Source: CAVPDE01 sp964580575
GTDB taxonomy: Bacteria > Desulfobacterota > DSM-4660 > Desulfatiglandales > HGW-15
DNA: 32,110 nt
Direction: 5' to 3'
NCBI GenBank assembly: GCA_964580575.1
Contig: CAZOLJ010000054.1
Span: forward strand, 1 to 32,110
Shown here: positions 6,853 to 14,678 of the stretch, in pieces
How positions within the stretch are numbered: the stretch's first letter is position 1
Layout: each line of letters begins with the position of its first letter
The notes under the pieces: generated by a model
What the model was told of the DNA's origin: nothing
Database searches by the model: none
Seen by the model: the letters and a program-made list of their open reading frames with translations, nothing else
Made by a program: the position numbers and the translations under genes

Positions 6853-6900
6853 GTGAGGGCTATTATCCCTGTGGCGCCCATAAGGATATATAGCCCTCAC
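6853..6900 (+). promoter_or_regulatory. Intercistronic hairpin between dctP and dctQ
   Basis: GTGAGGGCTA (6853-6862) is perfectly complementary to TAGCCCTCAC (6891-6900), with extra pairing inside the stem. It lies between the binding-protein gene and the membrane-subunit genes. Such hairpins commonly protect the upstream mRNA and let binding protein outnumber permease. No U tract follows directly, so it is not a strong terminator. Confidence 0.6.
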
Positions 6901-6937
6901 GTGTGGTTTTCTCAAAGCGAACCGTGGGAGGGGCTTC

Positions 6938-7450
6938 ATGGAAAAGTTCTTCCGTATCATCGACTGGCTCAGCGAGTGGACAGGGAAGACGGCCAGCTTC
7001 CTTATGGCCGGGCTGGTGGTGGCCATCTGTTATGACGTGACCCTGCGCTACGTCTTCAATAAGCCGGCTGCCTGGGGTTTTGATATCACTTACATGGTGT
7101 ATGGAGCTTATGCCATGCTGGGCGTGGCGTACTGCGAAAAACTCAAGGGCCATGTGCGGATGGACATGGTCTACGCCTTCCTGTCACCCCGGGCAAAGGC
7201 ATGGGTGGATGTGATCTGCTATCTCCTGCTGTTCTTCCCTTTCCTCATCATCCTGACCTACAAGTGTGGGGACCATGCCCTGTGGTCCCTCCTGTCCGGG
7301 GAGCGGTCCTCCGGGAGCGTCTGGCGTCCGCTCTTGGGGCCGTTCAAGCTGGCCATCACCTTCGGATTCGTTCTGTTCATCTTTCAGGGATTGGTGAACT
7401 TCTTGCGAGCCCTCCGCGTCGCCATCAAAGGAGTCCCTCATGAGTCCTGA
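6938..7450 (+). CDS. dctQ: TRAP transporter small membrane subunit (DctQ family)
   Basis: A 170-aa inner-membrane protein with four predicted transmembrane segments (about residues 18-38, 50-66, 86-107 and 130-152), the layout of the TRAP small permease that bridges the binding protein and the large DctM subunit. The DVTLRYVFNKPAAWG segment after the first helix is typical of DctQ. The ATG follows GGGAGGGG. The last 11 bases overlap dctM, whose ribosome-binding site lies inside this gene, so the two are translationally coupled. Confidence 0.9.
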   Translation: MEKFFRIIDWLSEWTGKTASFLMAGLVVAICYDVTLRYVFNKPAAWGFDITYMVYGAYAMLGVAYCEKLKGHVRMDMVYAFLSPRAKAWVDVICYLLLFFPFLIILTYKCGDHALWSLLSGERSSGSVWRPLLGPFKLAITFGFVLFIFQGLVNFLRALRVAIKGVPHES

Positions 7451-8759
7451 GCTGACTACCGTCCTGATGCTTCTCAGCTTGTTCATCCTCCTGGCAGGGT
7501 TCCCCTTGGCCTTTGGTATCGGCACCATGGGGGTCCTGTTCGGGTACCTGACCGGGGGAAACGCCTTTCTTTACATGATCCCGCAGCGGGTGATCAACGG
7601 AACCCTCTCTGAATACATCCTGGCCGCCGTGCCTCTATTCATATTCATGGGGGCCATGATGGGCTCCTCAGGCGTGGCCGAGCGGTCCTTTACGATACTC
7701 CAGCGGTGGATGAGCGGGCTCAAGGGAGGGCTGGCCGTGGCCACTATCACTCTGGCCATGATGTTTGCGGCTTGCGTCGGTGTGGTAGGGGCCTCGGAAA
7801 CGGCCATCGGCCTTCTGGCCATCCCTTCCATGCAAAAGGCCCGCTATTCCAATGCCCTGGCCAGCGGGGTGGTCTGCGCCGGCGGCACCCTGGGAATCCT
7901 GATCCCCCCCAGCGTCATGCTCATCCTGTATGCGCCTATGGCCGGGGTCTCGGTGGTGGACATGTACGCAGGGGCATTCATCCCCGGCATCCTCCTGGGA
8001 ATACTCTACATCGTCTATGTCATCATCCGGACCATGATCACTCCGGAGATGGGCCCCACCCTGCCCAAGGAGATGGGTCTGAAGTTCTTCTCCCGGGAAT
8101 CCCTTATTCAGGGCGTCAAATACCTGTCTCCTCCTCTGGGCCTGGTATTCCTAGTGCTGGGATCCCTCTTTTTCGGGGTGGCCTCGCCCACCGAGGCCGG
8201 GGCCGTCGGTTCCATCGGGGCCATTACCCTGGGGCTCATGTACCGCACGATCACGTGGAAGTCCTTCAAACAAAACTGCTACCTGACGCTCCGCATCACG
8301 GCCATGATCATCTTCATTGCCATCGCTTCCAACATATTTACCGGGGCTTTTCTCAACGCCGGGTGCGGCCAGGTCATCACAGACCTGCTGATGGGTTTCG
8401 GCCTGGGCCGCTGGGGGGTATTCTTCGTGCTGCTGATCATCATCCTGATCCTGGGTTGCTTCATTGACTGGATCGGTATCCTGATGATCATGGTGCCGAT
8501 TTTTGCCCCTGCCCTCTTCAACCTGAAGTTCGATCCCCTCTGGGTGGGGCTGGTGGTCTGCGTCAGCCTGCAGATATCGTTCCTGTCACCACCCTTTGCA
8601 TACTCCATCTTCTACCTGAAGGGCATCGCACCGGAGATCCCCCTTACGGACATTTACCGGGGGGTCTTGCCTTTCGTCCTTCTTCAGGTGTTGATCACCG
8701 TGCTTTGCATCGTGTTCCCCGGGTTTTGCCTCTGGTTGCCGAGGGTATTGTCGCACTGA
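7440..8759 (+). CDS. dctM: TRAP transporter large membrane subunit (DctM family)
   Basis: A 439-aa polytopic inner-membrane protein with about 12 hydrophobic segments. It is the ion-coupled channel of the TRAP transporter, using a sodium or proton gradient to move the organic anion in. Recognisable family stretches are AVPLFIFMGAMMGSSG, the CAGGTLGILIPPSVMLILY loop and GVASPTEAGAVG. Length is normal for DctM (about 425-440). Translation starts inside the end of dctQ with AAAGGAG upstream. The 76 bp to the BKACE gene contain no terminator, so the transporter and the enzyme are probably one transcript. Confidence 0.95.
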   Translation: MSPELTTVLMLLSLFILLAGFPLAFGIGTMGVLFGYLTGGNAFLYMIPQRVINGTLSEYILAAVPLFIFMGAMMGSSGVAERSFTILQRWMSGLKGGLAVATITLAMMFAACVGVVGASETAIGLLAIPSMQKARYSNALASGVVCAGGTLGILIPPSVMLILYAPMAGVSVVDMYAGAFIPGILLGILYIVYVIIRTMITPEMGPTLPKEMGLKFFSRESLIQGVKYLSPPLGLVFLVLGSLFFGVASPTEAGAVGSIGAITLGLMYRTITWKSFKQNCYLTLRITAMIIFIAIASNIFTGAFLNAGCGQVITDLLMGFGLGRWGVFFVLLIIILILGCFIDWIGILMIMVPIFAPALFNLKFDPLWVGLVVCVSLQISFLSPPFAYSIFYLKGIAPEIPLTDIYRGVLPFVLLQVLITVLCIVFPGFCLWLPRVLSH

Positions 8760-8835
8760 GCGTCGGTGCATTCTTGATGAGAGATGAATCTGAGCTGATA
8801 CAGACATGAGAACCTTAACGGGAGAGGAGAGAGGA

Positions 8836-9756
8836 ATGTCAAAGGCAATCATCACCGCAGCGATCACCGGAAGCATCCATACCCCGACCATGACCCCTCA
8901 TCTGCCCATCACGCCGAAAGAGATTGCGGATGAGGCGGTGAGGGCCTATGAGGCCGGGGCAGCCGTGGCCCACATCCATGTGAGAGACCCCCAGACAGGG
9001 GCGCCTTCTGTATCCGCAGATCTTTTCAGGGAGGTGATTACCCATGTCAAGTCCCGCTGCAACATGGTTCTGTGCCTCAGCACAGGCGGCGGGCTGGGCA
9101 TGACCGCGGAGCAGCGCGCCGTTTCAGTGCGGACGTTCAAGCCGGAGCTGGCTTCGCTCAACTTCGGATCCATCAACTTTGCCCTGTTTCCACAGCTCTC
9201 CCGCTACAAGGAATGGAAGTTCCCCTGGGAGCCCCAGTACATCGGCATGACCGAGGACTTCATCTTCCCCAACACCTTCAAGACCCTCAAGGAGTTCTGC
9301 AATTTCTTCAGGGAGAGCGGGACCAAACCCGAGATCGAGATCTACGATGTCGGAATGATCAACAACGTGGCCTTCATGATCGAGGCCGGTTATCTCCAGA
9401 AGCCGGTTTACCTGCAGTTCGTTCTGGGGATACTCGGGGCCATCCAGCCCTCCTTGGAAAACGTGATGTTCCTCTATCAGTCGGCGCGAGCCGCCTTAGG
9501 GGACTTCCAATGGTCTGTGTGTGCTGCGGGTCGCCATCAAATGAACATGTGCAACATGTCCCTCCTCATGGGCGGGAATGTGCGGGTGGGTCTTGAAGAC
9601 AACCTCTATGTGGAAAAAGGCCGCATGGCCAAGAGCAACGCCGAACAGGTGGAGAAGATTGCCAGGATCGCCAGGGAGCTCGGGATCGAGCCTGCGACGC
9701 CTGATGAGGCAAGGAAAATCCTCGGGCTGAAGGGTCTCGATAAGGTCGATTTCTAG
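8836..9756 (+). CDS. Beta-keto acid cleavage enzyme (BKACE, DUF849/Kce family)
   Basis: A 306-aa TIM-barrel zinc enzyme of the family typified by 3-keto-5-aminohexanoate cleavage enzyme. Members condense a beta-keto acid with acetyl-CoA and split it into acetoacetate and a new acyl-CoA. Zinc ligands are visible as His46 and His48 in HIHVRD and Glu254 in the VRVGLEDN motif, where Arg250 and Asp255 match the catalytic Arg and Asp of Kce. The start is the ATG at 8836, after GGAGAGGAGAG; an in-frame ATG at 8806 lacks such a site. Specificity within the family (3-dehydrocarnitine, 5-hydroxy-3-oxohexanoate, 3-oxoadipate and others) depends on a few pocket residues that I cannot assign. The adjacent hydroxyacyl dehydrogenase could make its keto acid substrate. 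Confidence 0.93.
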   Translation: MSKAIITAAITGSIHTPTMTPHLPITPKEIADEAVRAYEAGAAVAHIHVRDPQTGAPSVSADLFREVITHVKSRCNMVLCLSTGGGLGMTAEQRAVSVRTFKPELASLNFGSINFALFPQLSRYKEWKFPWEPQYIGMTEDFIFPNTFKTLKEFCNFFRESGTKPEIEIYDVGMINNVAFMIEAGYLQKPVYLQFVLGILGAIQPSLENVMFLYQSARAALGDFQWSVCAAGRHQMNMCNMSLLMGGNVRVGLEDNLYVEKGRMAKSNAEQVEKIARIARELGIEPATPDEARKILGLKGLDKVDF

Positions 9757-9760
9757 CATA

Positions 9761-9788
9761 CAGAATACAGGAGCCAGAAGACAGAATG
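9761..9788. repeat. Heptamer array at the start of the hydroxyacyl-CoA dehydrogenase gene
   Basis: Four consecutive 7-bp words, CAGAATA, CAGGAGC, CAGAAGA and CAGAATG, fill the 29-bp gap after BKACE. The AGGAG in the second word is the only ribosome-binding candidate, and the last word contains the ATG of the downstream gene. Confidence 0.6.
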
Positions 9789-10748
9789 AAGTTAGAAGAC
9801 CTCAAGACCATATCGGTTCTTGGATCAGGCATCATGGGGCATGGGATCGCCCAGACCTTTCTCATGGCAGGATACCCTGTTCTTCTCTACGATCTCAAAG
9901 AGTCGATACTTGAAACAGCAAGGGCGCACATCAAGAAGAACCTGGAGCTGTTTCATGATGCGGGTCTGGTGAAAAAACGAGAGATCGCGCCGGCCCTTCG
10001 GAGGCTCACCACCACAACCGTCCTGCATGTCGCAGTAAAGAATTGTGATTTCATCGTAGAGGCGGTTCCCGAGAACCTGGCACTGAAGCAGGACCTTTTC
10101 CAACAAGTGGAATCCCTCTGCCCTGAGCATGCCATCATCGCCAGCAACACCTCCTCCCTGAGGATGACGGATATCGGCACCCGTGTAAAGAAGAAGGAGA
10201 GATTGGTCATCACCCACTGGTTCAATCCCCCTCACATCGTCCCCACGGTGGAGGTGGTGAAGGGCGAGAAGACGAGCGAGGTCACGGTTGAGACGACCGT
10301 CGGACTTCTGACCAAAATCAGAAAGCTCCCCGTGAAGATCAACCTGGAGCTGCCGGGGTTCCTGGTGAATCGGATCCAGATCGCTGTGGCCCGAGAGGTG
10401 ATTGATCTCTATGAAAAGGGAGTTGCCAGCGCCGAGGATATCGACAAGGCGATCAAGGGCAGCATCGGATTCCGCCTGGCCAGCATCGGGATGTTGCTCA
10501 CCATGGATCTGGGAGGGTTGGATGTGTGGCTCAAGGTATACGAGAACGTGATTCCCAAGATTCAAAGCTCCATAGAAGCGCCCAAGGCACTCCAGCACCT
10601 GGTCTCTCAAGGCCACTGTGGGATTAAGACTGGGAAGGGCTTCTACGATTACACCCTGGATTTCTCCAAGGCGGAATTGAATGAAGCGGTTAGAAAACGA
10701 GATGAAGAGTTCTTGAAAAGACTGAAGGCGCTTTACTGGAAGCAATAG
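9786..10748 (+). CDS. 3-hydroxyacyl-CoA / L-hydroxyacid dehydrogenase family protein
   Basis: A 320-aa NAD-dependent enzyme of the 3-hydroxyacyl-CoA dehydrogenase superfamily, oxidising a 3-hydroxy group to a 3-keto group. The Rossmann loop GSGIMGHG is at 13-20 and an acidic Asp36 fits NAD preference. The catalytic dyad is expected at His144 (THWFNPPH) and Glu156, with the SNTSS segment at 120-124. HWFNPPH followed by VEVVKG, and the helical domain with EKGVASAEDID and DLGGLDVW, recall carnitine dehydrogenase and L-gulonate 3-dehydrogenase-like members at least as much as 3-hydroxybutyryl-CoA dehydrogenase (HFFNPVPVM type), so the substrate may be a free hydroxy acid. The gene follows BKACE by 29 bp, an arrangement known from carnitine-degrading clusters, although no thioesterase is present. 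The family is certain, the substrate open. Confidence 0.9.
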   Translation: MKLEDLKTISVLGSGIMGHGIAQTFLMAGYPVLLYDLKESILETARAHIKKNLELFHDAGLVKKREIAPALRRLTTTTVLHVAVKNCDFIVEAVPENLALKQDLFQQVESLCPEHAIIASNTSSLRMTDIGTRVKKKERLVITHWFNPPHIVPTVEVVKGEKTSEVTVETTVGLLTKIRKLPVKINLELPGFLVNRIQIAVAREVIDLYEKGVASAEDIDKAIKGSIGFRLASIGMLLTMDLGGLDVWLKVYENVIPKIQSSIEAPKALQHLVSQGHCGIKTGKGFYDYTLDFSKAELNEAVRKRDEEFLKRLKALYWKQ

Positions 10749-10795
10749 ACAGGCAGGTTTCACGGTCGATGCTTACATGACAATCGGAGGCGGAC

Positions 10796-11758
10796 ATGAG
10801 CGTTTTGGTCACAGGCGGAACAGGGTTTATTGGTGCACAGGTGGTGCGCATTCTCTTGGAAAAGGGGGAAAAGAGGCCGGTTGTCTTTGATATCAACCCC
10901 TCCACGAAGCTGCTCGATGATGTGGCGGATCAGGTGGAGGTGGTGCGGGGGGATCTCGGCAACTTCAGCCACGTCTTGAACGTGGTCAAGACATTCAGGC
11001 CCAAGGGGGTCTATCACATTGGGGGCATGCTCTCCGTGCCTTCTGACGCTGATCCGGCGGCCTCCTTTCGAGCCAATGCCATGGGCACCTTCCATGTGCT
11101 GGAGGCGGCTAAATTGTTCGATGTGAGCCAGGTGCTCTTCTCCAGCACCATCGCCACCTATGGATTGGATGTCCGCGGGTCCTTCGTGGACGATTACACC
11201 GTGCAGCGGCCACAGCTTTTCTACGGGTGCACCAAGGTCTTTTCTGAGCTGTTGGGCAAGTTCTACAAGCGAAAATACGGCCTGGACTATCGGGGGGTCC
11301 GATATCCTTCTATTGTCGGCCCGGGGGTCAAAACGCCCGGCATCGTCCAGTACAACGCGTGGGTGATCGAGGAGTGCGGCAAGGGGAATCCTTACACGAT
11401 GTATGTGCAACCTGAGACACGATGCCCGGTCATGTACTTCAAGGACGCGGGCAAGGCCATTGTGATGCTGGGAGAAGCGCCCCTGGCAAACATCAAGATG
11501 GTCAACTACATCATCGCCGGGCCCACCCCTGCGGCAAGCGCCCAGGAACTGGTTGACCTGGTGAGGGCAAAGGTTCCAGGCGCCAGGATCGAATTCAAAG
11601 TGGATGAGGAACGCCAGAAGATCATTGACGGATTCACGAAGCCCCTTGACGACGGCATCGCCCGGAAAGAATGGGGATGGAAGTGCGAATACGATCAGGA
11701 GCGGATCGTGGATGATTTCTTAAAGGAGATTAGGCTGCATCCACAACGCTATAGTTAG
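10796..11758 (+). CDS. NAD-dependent epimerase/dehydratase (extended SDR), threonine dehydrogenase-like
   Basis: A 320-aa extended short-chain dehydrogenase. The NAD-binding loop GGTGFIG is at 7-13, with Asp32 at the end of the second strand. The active site is Ser117 (FSST), Tyr143 and Lys147 (YGCTK matches YxxxK). Sequence around GVRYPSIVGPG and MYFKDAGKAI resembles the SDR-type L-threonine 3-dehydrogenases, which oxidise a beta-hydroxy group, more than the sugar-nucleotide epimerases. In this cluster it may oxidise or reduce a hydroxy acid from the imported substrate, which is inference. GGAGGCGGAC precedes the ATG. The gap to the preceding gene is 47 bp and to the cupin 14 bp, so it lies inside the operon. 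Confidence 0.88.
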   Translation: MSVLVTGGTGFIGAQVVRILLEKGEKRPVVFDINPSTKLLDDVADQVEVVRGDLGNFSHVLNVVKTFRPKGVYHIGGMLSVPSDADPAASFRANAMGTFHVLEAAKLFDVSQVLFSSTIATYGLDVRGSFVDDYTVQRPQLFYGCTKVFSELLGKFYKRKYGLDYRGVRYPSIVGPGVKTPGIVQYNAWVIEECGKGNPYTMYVQPETRCPVMYFKDAGKAIVMLGEAPLANIKMVNYIIAGPTPAASAQELVDLVRAKVPGARIEFKVDEERQKIIDGFTKPLDDGIARKEWGWKCEYDQERIVDDFLKEIRLHPQRYS

Positions 11759-11772
11759 AGGCTTGAAGGGAC

Positions 11773-12156
11773 ATGACAGAATACAGATTTTCGAAAGACG
11801 ACGCGCCAGAGCGCAAATCGCCGGAGGGCGTTGGCCGGTTTGCACGACTTCTTTTCGACCCCAAAGTCATTCCGGGTGCGCACTGCAGTATGGCCATCCT
11901 TCGCTACAATGCAGGCGGCATCGGGCCTATCCATCAGCACGAATCAGAGGTAGAGGTCTTCTTCGGCCTGCAGGGGGTTGGGGAGATAGAATTCCTTGGA
12001 AAGGCCCATGGGCTGGAACCGGGAGTGGCCATCTATGTGCCCCCCAAGACACAGGACCTGATCCGAAACGTGGGGGACGGGGAACTGGAGTTTGTCTACT
12101 TTTTCGCGCCGGCCACGGACCTGAGTTTCATCAGGGGCTGGGAAACCCGCTTCTAG
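11773..12156 (+). CDS. Small single-domain cupin protein
   Basis: A 127-aa cupin_2 family beta-barrel. The first motif is present as GIGPIHQHESEVE, with His54, His56 and Glu61 as candidate metal ligands. The second motif has the PGVAIYVPPKTQDLIRN frame but Gln/Asp where the metal-binding His normally sits, so metal binding may be three-coordinate or lost. Small cupins in catabolic operons serve as isomerases, decarboxylases or ligand sensors; nothing here separates these. It ends the rightward operon, and its stop codon TAG (12154-12156) overlaps the stop of the convergent LarA-like gene. Confidence 0.85.
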   Translation: MTEYRFSKDDAPERKSPEGVGRFARLLFDPKVIPGAHCSMAILRYNAGGIGPIHQHESEVEVFFGLQGVGEIEFLGKAHGLEPGVAIYVPPKTQDLIRNVGDGELEFVYFFAPATDLSFIRGWETRF

Positions 12157-13436
12157 TGGGCCGCAAAAAGAGAGATGAGATTCCCGGAATCGTCGAATTC
12201 CAGCTGCAGGTCTTCCTCCTCGATGGTCAGATTGGACTTCCCTTCCAGGTCCGCAAGACAAGCTTTGGACACCAACAGGGTTTCGAGTTCCAGGGTGTTC
12301 TTGATATGGACGATGCGAAGGTCATCAAGGCCATAAGGCCTGAGCGTCACTAGCGCCGCGGCAATGGCCTCCCTGTCACTGGGGGAGGTGAGCGGCGATT
12401 TACCTGCCTCGGGGCAACAGGCGGTCAGGCAGTTGATGGCGGTAACCTCGAAGTCGATCTTGTCCACCAACCGTTGGGTAGTGAAATCGGCCTGGCCGAT
12501 GCCGACGGCGCTGCCCTCGCTGGCTTCGGTCAAGTCGCGGACAACAATGCGTGTGATTTTAGGCCAGGGCCGCTCTGCTCCGTATGCGCACACATCACGC
12601 CCGACCACATTGGGGTCGATACCTTCCCCGCTGATTTCCTTGCCCATCTCGTCTATGATCAGCAGATCCATCTCATCCAGCGGCAGGGTGGCCAAACAGG
12701 CACGCGCCTGTTTGAGGAGTTCTACCTCCATGGATTCGATCTCCTCGGCTCGAGCCATCTTCACCACTGCAGTCTCATGCTTTTGGTTTTCCACAAGGCC
12801 TACACCAAAGAGGACCCGACAGCGCTTGAGCAGTTCCCTTCCGGCTGAACTGATGATCTTATATTGATCTCGAACGACGGACAGACGGTGGTAGTGTTCC
12901 GCTCCGATCTGATTCCCCAACCCGATGGCAATCATCTTGATCAGGCCGCTCTCTGTGGGGCCGACAAAATTGGTGTGGGATTTGATCCTGTTGATGAGGA
13001 CAATGCCGTCGGCCTCTTGGGCCACACGGTCCATGAACAGGGGAATGCCGTCCACGTCGCCCATGGCCGTCACTTCCATGGTCGCCCGGACCGGTGCGCC
13101 AACACTTTCTTCCGTGATCCCGCGAGCGCTTAACACCTCCACCTGGCCTTCGGCTGTAGCCCCGCCGTGGGAGCCCATGGCGGGTACGATAAAGGGCTCA
13201 CACCCGGCCTTCCTCAGCTTCATCACCACGGTGCGCACCACCTCGGCTAGATTCGAAATCCCACGGCTGCCCACGGCGATTGCCACCCTCCCTCTCCGAG
13301 GGAACTTGATTCTGTCTTTTAGATCTGCCCATTCCCGCTCTATCTCTGTCAACACATCCACCGCCGGCAGCACTGAGAGACGCTGGTGGAGCATCCTCAT
13401 CTTAGGCAGTTCCAAATGCCGAGCCGAGACTTGCAT
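12153..13436 (-). CDS. LarA-like nickel-pincer racemase/epimerase family protein
   Basis: A 427-aa protein of the LarA (DUF2088) family. Lactate racemase LarA uses a covalently bound nickel-pincer nucleotide to interconvert alpha-hydroxy acids. Candidate key residues are His90 in MGSHGGAT (proton-transfer His), His154 in IKSHTNF, Lys167 (cofactor attachment) and His183 (nickel ligand); the Lys-to-His spacing of 16 equals that of LarA Lys184 and His200. The His154-to-Lys167 interval is 13 instead of 10, so this is a divergent clade, possibly with another substrate. The genes for pincer synthesis (larB, larC, larE) are not in the window. The ATG follows AAGGAGGGGGAG and lies 12 bp after the Fe-S gene, so the two are co-transcribed. 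A racemase feeding the hydroxy-acid dehydrogenase complex is a plausible inference. Confidence 0.85.
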   Translation of the reverse strand: MQVSARHLELPKMRMLHQRLSVLPAVDVLTEIEREWADLKDRIKFPRRGRVAIAVGSRGISNLAEVVRTVVMKLRKAGCEPFIVPAMGSHGGATAEGQVEVLSARGITEESVGAPVRATMEVTAMGDVDGIPLFMDRVAQEADGIVLINRIKSHTNFVGPTESGLIKMIAIGLGNQIGAEHYHRLSVVRDQYKIISSAGRELLKRCRVLFGVGLVENQKHETAVVKMARAEEIESMEVELLKQARACLATLPLDEMDLLIIDEMGKEISGEGIDPNVVGRDVCAYGAERPWPKITRIVVRDLTEASEGSAVGIGQADFTTQRLVDKIDFEVTAINCLTACCPEAGKSPLTSPSDREAIAAALVTLRPYGLDDLRIVHIKNTLELETLLVSKACLADLEGKSNLTIEEEDLQLEFDDSGNLISLFAAH

Positions 13437-13448
13437 TCTCCCCCTCCT

Positions 13449-14576
13449 TCACCCAGGCCCTGGAGCGTCTAGTCCCTTGGCTTGCTTCAACAACTGGTTG
13501 ACGAATTGGGTCGTCGTATAGATCTTGAATTTCTGTGCCCTCACCTTGGCGTTATTCAGGTTGTGGACGCAGGAATTACACTCGGTCAGCAGCACCTCGG
13601 CGCCTGCCTCCTCGACTTCTTCCAGGCGCAGGCGGGCCATCCCAATGGAATTCTTGGCATAGGCGCCCCTTACACCGCCTCCTGCCCCGCAGCAGAGCGC
13701 AGTGGCTCGGTTATGCCGCAGTTCAACAAAATCGGGCGCGATCTTGCGAATGATCTCTCGGGGTTCCTCATAGATGCCGCAGTGCCTTCCCAGATCACAG
13801 GGATCATGGTAAGTAACCCGCTTGTCTGTCTTCACATTCAGGTCAAAATCCTTCAGAAACTGGCTCAAATGGACGACTTCGATCCCCTCGCTCTTGAGCT
13901 GCCCATACTGTGGTTTGTTGTTGAAAGTCCGCGAGCAGTAGGGGCATCCTGTGATGACCGTTCTTGCCCCGGTGGCCAGGATAAGGTCTATGTTTCTCCG
14001 GGCCAAGCGCGGGTTGATCTCGAAGCCCACATCCTCCAGGACTCCGCTGCAACACACCTCGTCAATGAGGGTGTAATCGACACCCACGCGGTCCAAGAGA
14101 TCTAGAGTCGCTGTGGTGGCTTCCTCTTGCCGGTAGGAGCCCACACAACCGATAAAGAAGACGTACCTAGCCTTTTTGTTTCGTTGTCTTTCGAAATCCG
14201 CAGGCTTCTCCTCGCCATAGATGTTCGTATGGGATTGAAGAACTTGATTTATCCCCCTGAAGGCCGGGTGACAGGACCCGATGTGAACCATGTCTTTCCT
14301 GACCTCTTTGATGATTTCGGTCGGATTGACACCAGAAGGGCATTGATTGGCACAGCTGCCGCAAGTGGTACACTGAAAAAGAGTCTCGATCAGCTCGTCT
14401 GAAAGCTCGATGGTTCCGTCCAGGACTTCTTTGAGCACCAGCATCTTTCCTCTAGCGTTAAAGGCTGGACGTTTGGTCAGGCCGAAGACCGGGCACACCG
14501 CTCTGCAGAACCCGCAGCTTGAGCACCTGAGAATCTGATCCCGGAATCCCTCTGCAAAAGGGTACTTGGTTTCCAT
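13449..14576 (-). CDS. Fe-S CCG-domain oxidoreductase subunit (GlcF/HdrD/LutA-like)
   Basis: A 375-aa electron-transfer protein. Two ferredoxin-type [4Fe-4S] motifs occur at Cys18-21-24-28 (CSSCGFCRAVCP) and Cys69-72-75-79 (CTTCGSCANQCP). Two CCG domains follow: the first with CCSG and CPYC, the second with DPCDLGR, CCGAGGG and CNSC. This is the architecture of glycolate oxidase GlcF, glycerol-3-phosphate dehydrogenase GlpC and heterodisulfide reductase HdrD. Such subunits pass electrons from a GlcD-type flavoprotein to quinone or a thiol/disulfide carrier. The expected flavoprotein gene lies directly upstream but is reduced to its C-terminal half. AAAGGAGAGAG precedes the ATG. It should act with a hydroxy-acid dehydrogenase, either one encoded elsewhere or the LarA-like partner's product pathway. 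Confidence 0.92.
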   Translation of the reverse strand: METKYPFAEGFRDQILRCSSCGFCRAVCPVFGLTKRPAFNARGKMLVLKEVLDGTIELSDELIETLFQCTTCGSCANQCPSGVNPTEIIKEVRKDMVHIGSCHPAFRGINQVLQSHTNIYGEEKPADFERQRNKKARYVFFIGCVGSYRQEEATTATLDLLDRVGVDYTLIDEVCCSGVLEDVGFEINPRLARRNIDLILATGARTVITGCPYCSRTFNNKPQYGQLKSEGIEVVHLSQFLKDFDLNVKTDKRVTYHDPCDLGRHCGIYEEPREIIRKIAPDFVELRHNRATALCCGAGGGVRGAYAKNSIGMARLRLEEVEEAGAEVLLTECNSCVHNLNNAKVRAQKFKIYTTTQFVNQLLKQAKGLDAPGPG

Positions 14577-14606
14577 CTCTCTCCTTTTATGTCCCCTCCG
14601 TCATAT

Positions 14607-14678
14607 AAAGACACAGAGGGGCAAAGGCACAAAGCGGAACACAACGCTTTTCCTATGTCTCTCTGTCCCTTTGTCCCT
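14607..14678. repeat. Inverted pair of degenerate octamer arrays abutting the GlcD fragment
   Basis: Words AAAGACAC, AGAGGGGC, AAAGGCAC and AAAGCGGA (14607-14638) face CTATGTCT, CTCTGTCC and CTTTGTCC (14653-14676). The right arm runs to the stop codon of the truncated flavoprotein. The words are of the same family as those at 4019-4148. Confidence 0.6.

Noticed and set aside
5971..7026. A 351-codon frame antisense to dctP and dctQ.
   Set aside because: It crosses two well-supported genes and the intercistronic hairpin, and its translation resembles no family.
7706..8467. A 253-codon frame in another phase within dctM.
   Set aside because: The translation is His/Gly/Pro/Arg-rich shadow sequence; dctM itself is certain.
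9825..10763. A 312-codon frame antisense to the hydroxyacyl-CoA dehydrogenase gene.
   Set aside because: It lies opposite a clear family member and lacks a start context.
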